Part shown: one piece after another, positions 35,486-45,364 of the stretch | Numbering within the stretch: the stretch's first letter is position 1 | Layout of the letters: the number at the start of each line of letters is the position of its first letter | Assembly (NCBI RefSeq): GCF_002915175.1 | Contig: NZ_NXEJ01000004.1 | Coordinates: 186,001-250,000 of the forward strand | Length of the DNA stretch: 64,000 bases | Direction: 5' to 3' | Origin: Agrobacterium rosae | GTDB taxonomy: Bacteria; Pseudomonadota; Alphaproteobacteria; Rhizobiales; Rhizobiaceae | Notes under the pieces: generated by a model | The model's input: the letters and a program-made list of their open reading frames with translations, nothing else | Database searches by the model: none | What the model was told of the DNA's origin: nothing | Translations under genes and position numbers: made by a program

Positions 35486-36798
35486 GCGGCGATCTCTTCG
35501 CCCCACAGATTCCAGCGGAGGTCGCCAACCGGCGGCCTTTGGCGGACAGGCTGCGCCCAACCACGCTTTCCGAGGTCACGGGCCAGCCGCATCTGACGGG
35601 TGAAGAAGGCGTTCTGCGCCGCATGATCGAAAGCGGCTCACTGGGCTCGATGATTTTCTGGGGCCCGCCGGGCACGGGGAAGACCACGGTCGCCCGTCTT
35701 CTTTCCGGCGAGGCGGGACTGGCTTTCGAGCAGATATCCGCCATATTTTCCGGCGTTGCCGACCTCAAAAAGGTTTTCGAAGGCGCGCGCACCCGCCGCA
35801 TGAACGGGCGGCAGACATTGCTATTCGTGGACGAAATCCACCGCTTCAACCGCGCCCAGCAGGACAGTTTCTTGCCGGTCATGGAAGACGGCACCATCAT
35901 CCTCGTGGGCGCGACGACGGAAAACCCGTCCTTCGAGCTCAACGCCGCTCTTTTGTCGCGCGCGCGGGTGCTGACCTTCAAATCGCATGATGAGGAAAGC
36001 CTTGCCGAGCTTCTAACGCGCGCCGAAAGCGTCGAAGAAAAGCCGCTGCCACTGACTGATGACGCACGCGCCTCGCTGATCCGAATGGCCGATGGTGATG
36101 GGCGCGCTGTGCTGACCCTGGCGGAAGAGGTTTGGCGTGCTGTGCGCAAGGACGAGGTGTTTGATACGGAAGGCCTGACGCATATCGTGCAGCGTCGCGC
36201 GCCTGTTTATGACAAGGCGCAGGACGGCCACTATAATCTCATCTCCGCACTGCATAAATCCGTGCGCGGTTCCGATCCCGATGCCGCGCTGTATTACCTG
36301 GCGCGTATGATGGATGCTGGCGAAGATCCGCTTTACCTCGGGCGACGACTTGTTCGTATGGCGGTGGAAGACATCGGCCTTGCCGACCCGCAGGCGCTGG
36401 TCATCTGTAACGCTGCCAAGGACGCCTATGATTATCTCGGCTCGCCCGAAGGTGAGTTGGCTTTGGCCCAGGCGTGCGTCTATCTGGCAACCGCACCCAA
36501 ATCCAACGCCGTCTACACAGCGTTCAAAGCGGCGATGCGGGCGGCCAAGGAAAATGGCTCGCTGCTGCCACCCAAGCATATTCTCAACGCGCCGACGAAG
36601 CTGATGAAGAGCGAAGCCTATGGCGATGGCTATCGTTACGACCACGATGAGCCGGATGCCTTTTCAGGGCAGGATTATTTCCCGGAGAAAATGGGCCGCA
36701 CGACGTTTTACGATCCGCCGGATCGCGGCTTCGAGCGGGATATCCGCAAACGGTTGGATTGGTGGGCGAAGCTTCGCCGCGAACGGAACGGTAAATAG
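35482..36798 (+). CDS. rarA: Replication-associated recombination protein A (AAA+ ATPase)
   Basis: A 438-residue RarA/MgsA-family clamp-loader-like ATPase acting at stalled replication forks. The Walker A is 'WGPPGTGKTTVARLL'; the Walker B/sensor segment is 'LLFVDEIHRFNRAQQDSFLP'; 'GATTENPSFELNAALLSRARV' is the Mgs1/RarA hallmark. The C-terminal half holds the tetramerisation domain (HYNLISALHKSVRGSDPDAALYYLARM). It is coupled to the upstream protease gene, as often in rhizobia. Confidence 0.96.
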   Translation: MSGDLFAPQIPAEVANRRPLADRLRPTTLSEVTGQPHLTGEEGVLRRMIESGSLGSMIFWGPPGTGKTTVARLLSGEAGLAFEQISAIFSGVADLKKVFEGARTRRMNGRQTLLFVDEIHRFNRAQQDSFLPVMEDGTIILVGATTENPSFELNAALLSRARVLTFKSHDEESLAELLTRAESVEEKPLPLTDDARASLIRMADGDGRAVLTLAEEVWRAVRKDEVFDTEGLTHIVQRRAPVYDKAQDGHYNLISALHKSVRGSDPDAALYYLARMMDAGEDPLYLGRRLVRMAVEDIGLADPQALVICNAAKDAYDYLGSPEGELALAQACVYLATAPKSNAVYTAFKAAMRAAKENGSLLPPKHILNAPTKLMKSEAYGDGYRYDHDEPDAFSGQDYFPEKMGRTTFYDPPDRGFERDIRKRLDWWAKLRRERNGK

Positions 36799-36810
36799 CG
36801 CGTCGTATAA

Positions 36811-37134
36811 CTATGCGCTGGCTTGTGAGACCTCGCGATTGAGCGGTACGGCACGCGGTGGCAGCATTTTCACGGCTGATTCTGCAAGGGTGTTATGCCC
36901 CTCACAATCTACGATGAGATGCCAGTGCGATGTCTCGGGGATTGTTACGCGGATTGGCGACTTCTTGGCAACGCCACCCAGATATTTGAAGTCCAGCATT
37001 TCCGTAAAACGCTGATAGTTGCCCGACGTCATCAACCGGACATTGTTGACGGCATTCAACGATACTTCGATGATCGCGCCTGCGCGCAATTCTCTCAGAT
37101 CGTAATGGGTAAAGCGGAAGCCTGGCTTGGCCAT
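36811..37134 (-). CDS. DUF1883-family protein
   Basis: A 107-residue protein of unknown function. It matches DUF1883: 'FRFTHYDLRELRAGAIIEVSL' near the start, 'NVRLMTSGNYQRF' and 'GGVAKKSPIRVTIPETSHWHLIVDCEG'. I chose ATG at 37134 (M-A-K-P-G-F); the upstream ATG at 37215 adds 27 residues unlike the family. No signal peptide. It ends 12 bp from the opposing rarA stop. The ~250-bp region between it and the extensin-like gene holds no recognised element. Confidence 0.85.
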   Translation of the reverse strand: MAKPGFRFTHYDLRELRAGAIIEVSLNAVNNVRLMTSGNYQRFTEMLDFKYLGGVAKKSPIRVTIPETSHWHLIVDCEGHNTLAESAVKMLPPRAVPLNREVSQASA

Positions 37135-37385
37135 GATGAGCCCCGTAATCGTTAGCTGCGTCTCATAACGATACGCAAGGATGATGAACGCTTCGTTAGC
37201 GTGGACTGCATTCATCCTTTTGATGGATTGTGAAAGCCGGGCGACGTCAACCGTAACAGGCGTTTGCGTGGCAAACCCTTACCCGTGAGTTTCTCTGCGC
37301 CCGCAAAAAGGGTTCGTTTACCAAATTTCTTTAAGATTTGATTCGATTGCCGCGCTTTGCGGCCGCTGAAGGCACGGGTTCTGGT

Positions 37386-38573
37386 ATGGCGTATGTTTCC
37401 CTTCCGCGTCGTTTTGTGACGTTGCTGACGATTTCCACGGTTATCGCGTCCTGTTCGGCTGAGGGGCTGGTGCCGCCCGCCGAAGTCGATGGATCGACGC
37501 GCGTCAGTTCCATACGCTCATCCAATCAGCAGAATTATAGCGCACCACCTGCCGGCGTCGCTTCAAACCAGCCCGCGAATGATTATGCACCTTTGTCGCA
37601 ACCGATGCCGGAGCATACGCCGTCTCGTGATCCGCTGTTGCAGGCAGGGCCAGGCGAGCAATATTCGACACTGGATGCGCAACAACAGCGGCTGGGCGGT
37701 GCATCACCACAGATGCCAAGCGAGATGGCCGAGGGTGAGGGCGGCGTCAATATGGATGACGGCTTGGGCGTTGCCCCGGTTCGCGGTCTTGCCGAAGAGC
37801 AGGACATGGAAGTCTCCGGAGCCCAGCCCAGCCAGACCATGCAGGGCGAGATGGACAGCCAGATGCCGATGTCTCCTGCGCCGCGCCGACAGTCTGCCAG
37901 CCAATCGCGTCTCATTCCGCCACCGGGAGAAGGGCAGCGTCAGCCGGTTCAGGACGTGGCGATGCTGATGCCTGACAATCCGACGCAGGAACGCCGCATG
38001 TCCTCACCGCCGGGCATGATGCCGCAGTCGGAAGTGTCCTGCCGTTCCGAACTGCGCCGGCTTGGCGTGGCGTTCCGCGATGTTGCGCGCATTGCCGATG
38101 GCCCGACCTGCGGCATCGATTACCCTATCGAACTCTCAGGCCTTGCCAGCGGTGTCGCGATCCGCCCAGCGGTGAAGCTGAATTGCCAGGTGACGCTGGC
38201 TTTTGCCAAATGGGTGAAATTCGAACTCGTGCCATCGTCGCGCTTCCGCTATCTCTCCGGCGTCGAGCGCATCACGCCGATGGGTGGTTATTCCTGCCGC
38301 AAGATGAATTCGCGCTCCAGCAACCCGTGGTCGGAACATGCGCGCGGCAACGCCATCGATATCGGCACCATCACGCTGAAGAACGGCAAGGAAATCGACG
38401 TGCGCTCCAAGAACTTTTTCGCATTCCGCGAGAAGGGTCTTCTGAAGGCGGTCCGCACCGACAGCTGCAAGTATTTCTCGACCGTGCTTGGGCCGGGCAG
38501 CGATCCAAACCACTGGAACCACTTCCACTTCGATCTGCGCACCCGCAAATCCGGCTATCGCCATTGTAGCTGA
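37386..38573 (+). CDS. Extensin-like C-terminal domain lipoprotein
   Basis: A 395-residue lipoprotein. The signal ends in a lipobox (TISTVIASC). A ~200-residue linker rich in Gln, Met, Pro and Ser follows, then the extensin-like_C domain (~215-395). The latter shows 'CRSELRRLGVAFRDVARI', 'CGIDYPIELSGLA', 'SEHARGNAIDIGTI' and 'HWNHFHFDLRT'. The His/Asp pairs resemble zinc ligands of M15-type peptidases, so peptidoglycan cleavage is possible but unproved. I chose ATG at 37386. Probably anchored in the periplasm and facing the wall. Confidence 0.86.
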   Translation: MAYVSLPRRFVTLLTISTVIASCSAEGLVPPAEVDGSTRVSSIRSSNQQNYSAPPAGVASNQPANDYAPLSQPMPEHTPSRDPLLQAGPGEQYSTLDAQQQRLGGASPQMPSEMAEGEGGVNMDDGLGVAPVRGLAEEQDMEVSGAQPSQTMQGEMDSQMPMSPAPRRQSASQSRLIPPPGEGQRQPVQDVAMLMPDNPTQERRMSSPPGMMPQSEVSCRSELRRLGVAFRDVARIADGPTCGIDYPIELSGLASGVAIRPAVKLNCQVTLAFAKWVKFELVPSSRFRYLSGVERITPMGGYSCRKMNSRSSNPWSEHARGNAIDIGTITLKNGKEIDVRSKNFFAFREKGLLKAVRTDSCKYFSTVLGPGSDPNHWNHFHFDLRTRKSGYRHCS

Positions 38574-38685
38574 GATTGGTCACCTCATAACGGTCCCGCA
38601 TGTAGAATGATCTTCCTGCGGGGATGGCTTTTAAGCAATCTTGAACTTATATCCTCTCCAGCAGGATTGTGTTGAAAGATTTCGT

Positions 38686-39624
38686 ATGAACTCCCCCATG
38701 AAGCCAATCGTTTCCATTCAGAACCTGACCAAGGCCTATGCCAATGGCTTCCAGGCTCTCAAAGGCGTTACACTCGACATCAAGCAGGGCGAAATCCTGG
38801 CGCTTCTCGGACCGAATGGTGCGGGCAAGACCACGCTGATTTCCATTGTCTGTGGACTGGTCAACCCCAGCGGCGGTAAAGTCCTCGTCGGCGGGCATGA
38901 TGTCGTCAGTGAGTTTCGCAAGACACGCGAGCTTATCGGCCTCGTGCCGCAGGAACTGACCACCGATCAGTTTGAGACCGTGTGGAATACTGTTTCTTTC
39001 TCACGCGGGTTGCACGGGCAAAAGAAGAACCCGCAGCTGGTCGAGCGTATCCTGAAATCGCTGTCGCTCTTCGACAAGAAGGACAACATGCTGCGGGAGC
39101 TCTCGGGCGGCATGAAGCGACGTGTGCTGATTGCCAAGGCGCTGGCGCACGAGCCGAAAATTCTGTTTCTGGATGAGCCGACGGCGGGCGTCGATGTCGC
39201 CTTGCGCCGCGACATGTGGAAGGTGGTTGAGGACCTGCGCGCAACCGGCGTCACCATCATTCTCACCACCCACTATATCGAAGAGGCCGAAGAGATTGCC
39301 GACCGAGTCGGCGTCATCAATGGCGGCGAGCTTTTGCTGGTGGAAGACAAGACTGCCCTGATGCAGAAGCTTGGCCGCAAACAGCTTTCGCTCGAACTGA
39401 CGGAGCCGGTGAAAGTTTTGCCGGACAGTCTTTCCCAATACCAGCTTTCCCTTTCCGAAGACGGTACCTGCCTGACCTACGAATATGAGGGCAATGGCGA
39501 GCAAAGTCGTATTGCCGATGTGCTGGCAGCGCTTTCTGCCGCCGGCATCCACTTCAAGGATATTTCAACACGACAGAGTTCTCTCGAAGACATTTTCGTG
39601 GCGCTGGTGGGAGGTCAAAAATGA
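38686..39624 (+). CDS. ABC transporter ATP-binding protein (ABC-2/NodI type)
   Basis: A 312-residue ATPase with Walker A '[14 protein letters not shown]', signature '[18 protein letters not shown]' and Walker B '[12 protein letters not shown]', then '[16 protein letters not shown]'. The C-terminal ~85 residues form the extra domain typical of NodI/drug-export ATPases. I chose ATG at 38686; ATG at 38698 is also possible. The partner permease overlaps by 4 bp. Exported substrate unknown. Confidence 0.93.
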   Translation: MNSPMKPIVSIQNLTKAYANGFQALKGVTLDIKQGEILALLGPNGAGKTTLISIVCGLVNPSGGKVLVGGHDVVSEFRKTRELIGLVPQELTTDQFETVWNTVSFSRGLHGQKKNPQLVERILKSLSLFDKKDNMLRELSGGMKRRVLIAKALAHEPKILFLDEPTAGVDVALRRDMWKVVEDLRATGVTIILTTHYIEEAEEIADRVGVINGGELLLVEDKTALMQKLGRKQLSLELTEPVKVLPDSLSQYQLSLSEDGTCLTYEYEGNGEQSRIADVLAALSAAGIHFKDISTRQSSLEDIFVALVGGQK

Positions 39625-40382
39625 ATTTCGAGGCAATCAAGTCCATCTATCTGTTCGAAATGGCCCGCACGCGCCGCACGCTTCTGCAAAGCGTTGTGTC
39701 GCCGGTCATTTCCACATCGCTCTATTTTATCGTGTTCGGCACCGCCATAGGCTCGCGCATTCAGGAAGTGGATGGCATTTCCTACGGCGCGTTCATCACG
39801 CCCGGCCTCATAATGCTGACTTTGTTGACGCAATGTATCAGTAACGGCGCCTTTGGAATCTATTTCCCGAAATTCACCGGTACGATCTATGAACTTCTGT
39901 CAGCGCCCGTGGCAATGACCGAGATCGTGATTGGTTATGTCGGGGCAGCCGCCACGAAGGGGTTGATGATCGGCACGATCATCCTCATCACCGCGTCCTT
40001 CTTCGTGGATATTTCGATTGCGCATCCGTTCATGATGCTGCTGTTTTTCATACTGACGGCAATCAGCTTCAGTCTGTTCGGCTTCATCATCGGCATATGG
40101 GCTTCGAATTTCGAACAGCTCAACCTCATTCCCATGCTGGTCGTTCCACCGCTGACCTTCCTCGGTGGCAGCTTCTATTCCATCAACATGCTGCCGCCAT
40201 TCTGGCAGACCGTCAGCCACTTCAATCCGGTCCTGTATCTCATCAGCGGCTTCCGGTGGAGTTTCTACGAGATTTCGGACGTCAATCCTCTGCTCAGCCT
40301 GGCGATGGTCACCTTGTTCTTGGCGGTATGCCTCGGCGTGGTGAGCTGGATGTTCAAGACGGGTTATAAGCTGAGAAACTGA
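39621..40382 (+). CDS. ABC-2 type transporter permease (NodJ-like)
   Basis: A 253-residue permease with six hydrophobic segments, e.g. '[18 protein letters not shown]', '[20 protein letters not shown]', '[24 protein letters not shown]' and '[19 protein letters not shown]'. '[21 protein letters not shown]' is the ABC-2 membrane signature. Translationally coupled to the ATPase gene. Together they make an export system for an unknown lipid, polysaccharide or drug. A family B repeat follows the stop. Confidence 0.92.
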   Translation: MNFEAIKSIYLFEMARTRRTLLQSVVSPVISTSLYFIVFGTAIGSRIQEVDGISYGAFITPGLIMLTLLTQCISNGAFGIYFPKFTGTIYELLSAPVAMTEIVIGYVGAAATKGLMIGTIILITASFFVDISIAHPFMMLLFFILTAISFSLFGFIIGIWASNFEQLNLIPMLVVPPLTFLGGSFYSINMLPPFWQTVSHFNPVLYLISGFRWSFYEISDVNPLLSLAMVTLFLAVCLGVVSWMFKTGYKLRN

Positions 40383-40405
40383 TGGGCGTTCGCCCTCGTT
40401 TACCG

Positions 40406-40485
40406 TCATCCTCGGGCTTGACCCGAGGATCTGACCACGTTTGATCTTGGGGTGCGTTAGATGCTCGGGACAAGCCCGAGCATGA
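40406..40485. repeat. 80-bp palindromic repeat, family B, copy 2
   Basis: The left arm (40406-40431) is identical to copy 1. The right arm (40460-40485) reads ATGCTCGGG-ACAAG-CCCGAGCAT, with paired C/G exchanges that keep the hairpin. The 28-bp core has the same orientation as copy 1. It lies between convergent ABC permease and tyrS. Confidence 0.92.
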
Positions 40486-40513
40486 CGGAGGAGAGGTTGC
40501 ATTCTCCGCAAAT

Positions 40514-40546
40514 AATCAGGGAGAAGCTTGCGCGTTCTCCCTGATT
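40514..40546. terminator. Hairpin downstream of tyrS
   Basis: AATCAGGGAGAA (40514-40525) / TTCTCCCTGATT (40535-40546), a perfect 12-bp stem with a 9-nt loop. Short A/T-rich tails on both sides suit a bidirectional terminator between convergent genes. Confidence 0.8.
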
Positions 40547-40551
40547 TAGTT

Positions 40552-41805
40552 TCAAACAGGCCGCACGAGAATGTGCTTCTTCTTGCCCAGCGAAAGCTTG
40601 ATGACGCCATCAGCCGTCACTTCACCAGCACCGATAACCTGACGCTCATCCGACATGCTCTGATCATTGATCTTCACCGCACCGCCCTGAACGTGACGAC
40701 GGGCTTCGCCGTTGGAGGCGGCAAGGCCAGCTCGGACGATCAGCGACAGCAGGCCGACGCCTGCCTCTAGCTCAGCCTTCGGTACGTCGATGGAGGGCAG
40801 GTTGTCGGCCAATGCACCTTCTTCGAATGTCTTGCGCGCCGTGTCAGCTGCCTGTTCTGCATTATCGCGACCATGCAGCATGGCAGTAATTTCGGTCGCG
40901 AGGATTTTCTTGACCTCGTTGATCTCCGAACCACCCAGTGCTGAGAGACGTGCGATCTCGTCCATCGGCAGCGTCGTGTAGAGCTTCAGGAAGCGGGACA
41001 CATCGGCATCTTCCGTATTGCGCCAGTATTGCCAGAAATCGTAAGCCGACAGCATATCCGGGTTTAGCCACACGGCACCATTCATCGACTTACCCATCTT
41101 CGCACCCGAAGACGTCGTCAAAAGCGGCGAGGTCAGCGCGTAAAGCTGCGGCGTGCCCATGCGGTGACCAAGGTCGATGCCGTTTATGATGTTGCCCCAC
41201 TGGTCGGAACCGCCCATTTGCAGGCGGCAGCCTGTGCGCTTGTTCAGCTCCACGAAATCATAGGCCTGAAGGATCATGTAGTTGAATTCGAGGAAGGACA
41301 GCGACTGCTCGCGATCCAGTCGTGTCTTCACGCTTTCAAACGATAGCATGCGGTTGACCGAGAAGTGACGGCCGACATCGCGCAGGAATTCGAGGTAGTT
41401 GATATCGCGCAGCCAGTCGCCATTGTTGATCATCAGGGCAGGCGCGGTTGCTGCGTCGTAGTTGAGGTAATTGGCGAACACGCGCTTGATGGAGGCGATG
41501 TTGCTTTCGATCGTATCGATCGTCATCAGCTGACGTGCGTCGTCCTTGAACGAGGGATCGCCGACCATGCCGGTGCCGCCGCCCATCAGAGAGATCGGCT
41601 GGTGGCCGGTCTTCTGCATCCAGTGCAACATCATGATCTGGATCAGACCGCCAGCGTGAAGGCTGGGCGCGGTCGGATCGAAGCCGATATAGGCAGTCAC
41701 GGTTTCCTTGGCGAAGAGTTCATCGAGACCTGCCTCGTCGGAGATCTGGTGAATGAAGCCGCGCTCATCGAGCGTGCGGAGGAAATCGGACTTGAACCTG
41801 GACAT
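40552..41805 (-). CDS. tyrS: Tyrosyl-tRNA synthetase
   Basis: A class I aminoacyl-tRNA synthetase of 417 residues. The HIGH-like motif appears in '[17 protein letters not shown]' and the KMSKS-like motif is '[14 protein letters not shown]'. '[21 protein letters not shown]' is the tyrosine/adenylate-binding region. A C-terminal S4 RNA-binding domain ([28 protein letters not shown]) is complete. It is divergent from anmK. Confidence 0.97.
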   Translation of the reverse strand: MSRFKSDFLRTLDERGFIHQISDEAGLDELFAKETVTAYIGFDPTAPSLHAGGLIQIMMLHWMQKTGHQPISLMGGGTGMVGDPSFKDDARQLMTIDTIESNIASIKRVFANYLNYDAATAPALMINNGDWLRDINYLEFLRDVGRHFSVNRMLSFESVKTRLDREQSLSFLEFNYMILQAYDFVELNKRTGCRLQMGGSDQWGNIINGIDLGHRMGTPQLYALTSPLLTTSSGAKMGKSMNGAVWLNPDMLSAYDFWQYWRNTEDADVSRFLKLYTTLPMDEIARLSALGGSEINEVKKILATEITAMLHGRDNAEQAADTARKTFEEGALADNLPSIDVPKAELEAGVGLLSLIVRAGLAASNGEARRHVQGGAVKINDQSMSDERQVIGAGEVTADGVIKLSLGKKKHILVRPV

Positions 41806-41953
41806 AACCTTTTTCTTTCTGGTTGGGTCTTCTGCTCACTGAAATGCCAGTGAATGCCGCGCCATTAGCATTGTTTTTTGATAAATGCACCCGTTTGCGC
41901 CATGAATATCGGCAATCGGGAACGAGATGATTCCATCCGGCAGGGAGAACGAC

Positions 41954-43081
41954 ATGGGCGAGGTCAAAACGGCGATAGGGCTGATGAGCGGAACGTCCAT
42001 GGATGGCATCGACATCGCGCTTCTGCGCACGGATGGCGAAAGCGTCGTCCGCCACGGCCCGAGCGGCTATTTTCCCTATGACCCGCAACTGCGCGCCACA
42101 TGGCAAAAGGCGCTGGTCACGGCCAAGTCCATCCGACAGCGTGACGAACGGCCCGATGATCTTGGTGACGCCGAGCGTAAGCTGACGCTAGCGCATGCGG
42201 CGGCGGTCAAATCATTCCTGCATCGGCACGGGTTGAATGCCGAGGCCATCGACGTGATCGGCTTTCACGGCCAAACCGTGCTTCACCGCCCGGATGATGC
42301 CCTGACGGTGCAGATCGGCGATGGTATGCTGCTGGCCGAGAAAATCGGCATTGATGTGGTCTATGACATGCGCGCCAACGACATGGTGCATGGCGGGCAG
42401 GGCGCACCGTTGATCCCGATTTATCACGCAGCACTTGCCGCCAATCTGCCCGCGCAGTTCGAAACGCCTGCCGTCTTCGTCAATATCGGCGGTATTTCCA
42501 ACCTCACCTATATCGGTGAGAGCGGCACACTGGCGGCCTTTGATAGCGGTCCCGGCAATATGCTGATCGACCAATGGATCGAGGCGCATACGGGCAAGGC
42601 TTATGATAGGGGCGGTGCGACGGCGGCACGCGGTGCGATCGTTCCGTCACTGGTGTCGCGTTATATGGAAAGCCCGTTCTTCTCCGCCAATATTCGCCGC
42701 TCGCTGGACCGCTCGGATTTTATGCCGCCCGCAAAGGGGGAGGTGTCCTTGGAGGACGGTGCGCGGACGCTGGCGCATTTGACGGGTGCGGCCATTCTCA
42801 AGTCGGCTAGCTATCTGCCGGAGGGGGCGAAGACTTATGTCGTTTGTGGTGGGGGACGGCTGAACCCGGTTATCATGCGCGAGTTTTCTGAGCAGGCGGC
42901 GAAGCTGGGTGCAGCGGTGATCGCGGCGGAGGAGGCTGGTTTCGATGGTGGAGCGATGGAGGCGGAGGCCTGGGCGTATCTCGCCGTGCGGTCGTTGAGA
43001 GGGTTGGCGCTGACGTATCCTGGCACGACGGGGGTTGGGGAGCCGGTGACGGGTGGGGTTTTGGCGAGGGCTTTGTCATAA
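41954..43081 (+). CDS. anmK: Anhydro-N-acetylmuramic acid kinase
   Basis: It phosphorylates and opens anhydro-MurNAc in peptidoglycan recycling, giving MurNAc-6-phosphate. It has 375 residues from ATG 41954 (GGGAG upstream). The family signature '[18 protein letters not shown]' is at the N-terminus; '[11 protein letters not shown]' and '[12 protein letters not shown]' are the sugar/ATP-site motifs, and '[14 protein letters not shown]' follows near the C-terminus. A RIME-like palindrome begins 18 bp after the stop. Confidence 0.95.
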   Translation: MGEVKTAIGLMSGTSMDGIDIALLRTDGESVVRHGPSGYFPYDPQLRATWQKALVTAKSIRQRDERPDDLGDAERKLTLAHAAAVKSFLHRHGLNAEAIDVIGFHGQTVLHRPDDALTVQIGDGMLLAEKIGIDVVYDMRANDMVHGGQGAPLIPIYHAALAANLPAQFETPAVFVNIGGISNLTYIGESGTLAAFDSGPGNMLIDQWIEAHTGKAYDRGGATAARGAIVPSLVSRYMESPFFSANIRRSLDRSDFMPPAKGEVSLEDGARTLAHLTGAAILKSASYLPEGAKTYVVCGGGRLNPVIMREFSEQAAKLGAAVIAAEEAGFDGGAMEAEAWAYLAVRSLRGLALTYPGTTGVGEPVTGGVLARALS

Positions 43082-43098
43082 TATAGGACGGCGGGTGT

Positions 43099-43264
43099 GG
43101 CTCACCCCCCTCTGCCCTGCCGGGCATCTCCCCCACAAGGAGGGAGATTGGCTGGGCGCGCCAACATTGTTCCAACCTCAACCTACGAGGTGGCCGGTAG
43201 ATATCAACGAGTCGATCTCCCCACCTGTGGGGGAGATGCCCGGCAGGGCAGAGGGGGGTGAGCC
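43099..43264. repeat. RIME-like palindromic element, intergenic copy
   Basis: Arms at 43099-43148 and 43215-43264 are 50-bp near-perfect inverted repeats, differing at only a few positions (AAGGA versus GGTGG near the inner end). They are almost identical to the arms in ribD. The 66-bp interior shares TGGCTGGGCGC and GAGTCG at its edges with the ribD copy. It lies between convergent anmK and the hydrolase gene. Confidence 0.92.
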
Positions 43265-43289
43265 CCACCCGCCGCCGATAGACGCTGTG

Positions 43290-43967
43290 TTACCGAATCC
43301 GCTTCGCCGCTGGCTCCGGCACCAACTCACCATTCAAACGGCGATCCAGATAATCCTCGCATTCGCTCATCAGCGTATCCACCTGACCACTGAAGAAGTG
43401 GTTTGCGCCCGGCAAGGTGCGGTGGGTGATCAAAATACCCTTCTGAGTCTTCAGCTTTTCGACCAGAACATTCACATCCTTCTCCGGTGCGACCTTATCC
43501 GCATCACCATTGATGATGAGGCCGGAAGACGGGCATGGTGCTAGGAACGAGAAGTCGTAGGTGTTGGGCTGCGGCGCAATCGACATGAAGCCTTCGATTT
43601 CCGGGCGGCGCATCAGAAGCTGCATGCCGATCCACGAACCGAAGGAGTAACCGGCGACCCAACAGCTCTTCGAATCCGGGTGCAGGCTCTGGACCCAGTC
43701 GAGTGCCGAGGCGGCATCCGACAATTCGCCAGCGCCGTGGTCGAACTCGCCCTGGCTACGACCGATAGAGCGGAAGTTGAAGCGCAATGTGGTGAAGCCG
43801 CGCTTCTGGAACAGATAGAACAGCTGGTAGACGATCTGGTTGTTCATCGTGCCGCCGAACTGCGGATGCGGGTGAAGGATGATCGCGATCGGCGCGCTTT
43901 TTTCCTTGGATGGCTGGTAGCGGCCTTCGAGGCGACCCGCAGGGCCGTTGAAAATGACTTCGGGCAT
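43290..43967 (-). CDS. Alpha/beta hydrolase (dienelactone-hydrolase-like)
   Basis: A 225-residue alpha/beta-hydrolase. The start 'MPEVIFNGPAGRLEGRY' and 'IILHPHPQFGGTMNN' give an oxyanion-hole HPHP motif. The nucleophile elbow is 'VAGYSFGSWIG' (G-x-S-x-G), the Asp is in 'IINGDADKVAPEKDV', and the His in 'LPGANHFFSG'. All three catalytic residues are present. Cytoplasmic; substrate unknown. Divergent from the suf promoter region. Confidence 0.9.
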   Translation of the reverse strand: MPEVIFNGPAGRLEGRYQPSKEKSAPIAIILHPHPQFGGTMNNQIVYQLFYLFQKRGFTTLRFNFRSIGRSQGEFDHGAGELSDAASALDWVQSLHPDSKSCWVAGYSFGSWIGMQLLMRRPEIEGFMSIAPQPNTYDFSFLAPCPSSGLIINGDADKVAPEKDVNVLVEKLKTQKGILITHRTLPGANHFFSGQVDTLMSECEDYLDRRLNGELVPEPAAKRIR

Positions 43968-44021
43968 ATGTACTCCGGTCGTGTTTTTGTGTTTCTAAAC
44001 CTTTTCCATGCGCAAGAAGAC

Positions 44022-44071
44022 TTGACGCGGATGGTCAGCTTTTCTAAAACCCAGTTTAGAATTATTCGAAA
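44022..44071 (+). promoter_or_regulatory. suf operon promoter with RirA-type (IRO) and Irr-type (ICE) boxes
   Basis: A -35 TTGACG (44022-44027) and a -10 TAAAAC (44045-44050) are separated by 17 bp. TGA-N9-TCA at 44023-44037, the IRO-box pattern known for RirA, overlaps the -35 and spacer. TTTAGAA-TTA-TTCGAAA at 44055-44071, matching the known ICE/Irr-box pattern with one mismatch, overlaps the expected start site. Dual repression of suf by iron is known in Agrobacterium; the exact sites here are my reading. Confidence 0.65.
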
Positions 44072-44180
44072 CTTCGTGTGCTGTCTGCACTGTTGGACGT
44101 GTCATAAGGCAAGCACGACGGAAATTTCAAGGAAAATGCGCTTTGGCGCATCAATCTAAGGTTAGACAGAACAGTTTCCC

Positions 44181-45350
44181 ATGGCGACGACAACGCGCAC
44201 ATATCTGGACTGGAACGCGACGGCACCTTTGCTGCCCGCCGTCCGGGATGCGTTTGTTTCGGCTTTGGACCTCTCCGGCAACCCGTCTTCTGTCCACAAG
44301 GAAGGTCGCGCCATTCGTGCTGCTGTGGAGGCGGCGCGCCGTGACGTGGCCGCTCTGGTCGGAGCGCAGGCGTCACATGTCATCTTTACCAGTGGTGCCA
44401 CGGAAGCGGCCAATCTGGTTCTGTCGCCCTCGTTCAAGATGGGGCGCTCAGCACTTTCTGTCTGTCATCTCTATGTTTCTGCCATCGAACATCCCGCTAT
44501 TCGCGAAGGCGGGCGGTTCGACAAGGCCGATGTGAGCGAAATCGCGGTGACGGCTGACGGTGTGCTCGATCTCGCAGCGCTTGAGGCTGCGCTGGCATCG
44601 CATGATGCCACTACAGGTCTTCCGATGGTCGCGCTGATGCTGGTCAATAACGAGACCGGTATTATCCAGCCCGTGAAAGAAGCTGCACGTCTGGTTCATG
44701 CCGCTGGCGGTCTGCTGGTTGTCGATGCCGTTCAGGCGGTTGGTCGTATTGCTGTTGATATCGAAGCGCTCGGTGCGGATTTCCTCATCGTGTCATCCCA
44801 CAAGATCGGCGGCCCCAAGGGCATGGGCGCATTGATCTCGCGTGGTGAGGTGATGATGCCGAAGCCTTTGATCCATGGTGGTGGCCAGGAGAAGGGGCAC
44901 CGTTCCGGCACGGAGAATACGTCTGCCATCATCGGATTTGGAACCGCTGCTGTTGAAGCGTTGAAAAATCTCGATGTGGAAGCGCATCGTCTGAGCGACC
45001 TACGCGCAACGCTAGAAAACGCGATGCGCGCTATGGCACCTGATGTTATCATCCACGGTGCCGATGCGGCGCGTGTTTGCAACACCACATTTTTCACCCT
45101 GCCGGGCCTGAAATCCGAAACGGGGCAGATCGCATTCGATATTGAGGGCATCGCGCTTTCGGCGGGTGCGGCCTGCTCTTCCGGCAAGGTGGGTGAGAGC
45201 CATGTGCTGACGGCCATGGGGCATGATCCCAAGCTGGGTGCCTTGCGCATTTCGCTGGGCGCGGCAACGACTGAGGCCGATATCGACAAGGCCATCGCGG
45301 TGTTTGCCAAAATTGCCGGGCGGCGAAAGCTGGCTGCGCAGGCGGCGTGA
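44181..45350 (+). CDS. sufS2: Cysteine desulfurase (NifS/IscS-type, group I)
   Basis: A PLP enzyme releasing sulfur from cysteine for Fe-S clusters. It has 389 residues. The PLP lysine is in 'IVSSHKIGGPKGMG', the persulfide cysteine in 'SAGAACSSGKVGES', and 'NETGIIQPVKEAA' is typical of IscS/NifS. It heads the suf operon, corresponding to sufS2 of Agrobacterium. A 180-bp gap with hairpins separates it from sufB. Regulated by the iron boxes upstream. Confidence 0.93.
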   Translation: MATTTRTYLDWNATAPLLPAVRDAFVSALDLSGNPSSVHKEGRAIRAAVEAARRDVAALVGAQASHVIFTSGATEAANLVLSPSFKMGRSALSVCHLYVSAIEHPAIREGGRFDKADVSEIAVTADGVLDLAALEAALASHDATTGLPMVALMLVNNETGIIQPVKEAARLVHAAGGLLVVDAVQAVGRIAVDIEALGADFLIVSSHKIGGPKGMGALISRGEVMMPKPLIHGGGQEKGHRSGTENTSAIIGFGTAAVEALKNLDVEAHRLSDLRATLENAMRAMAPDVIIHGADAARVCNTTFFTLPGLKSETGQIAFDIEGIALSAGAACSSGKVGESHVLTAMGHDPKLGALRISLGAATTEADIDKAIAVFAKIAGRRKLAAQAA

Positions 45351-45364
45351 GGCCAAAAACAATT

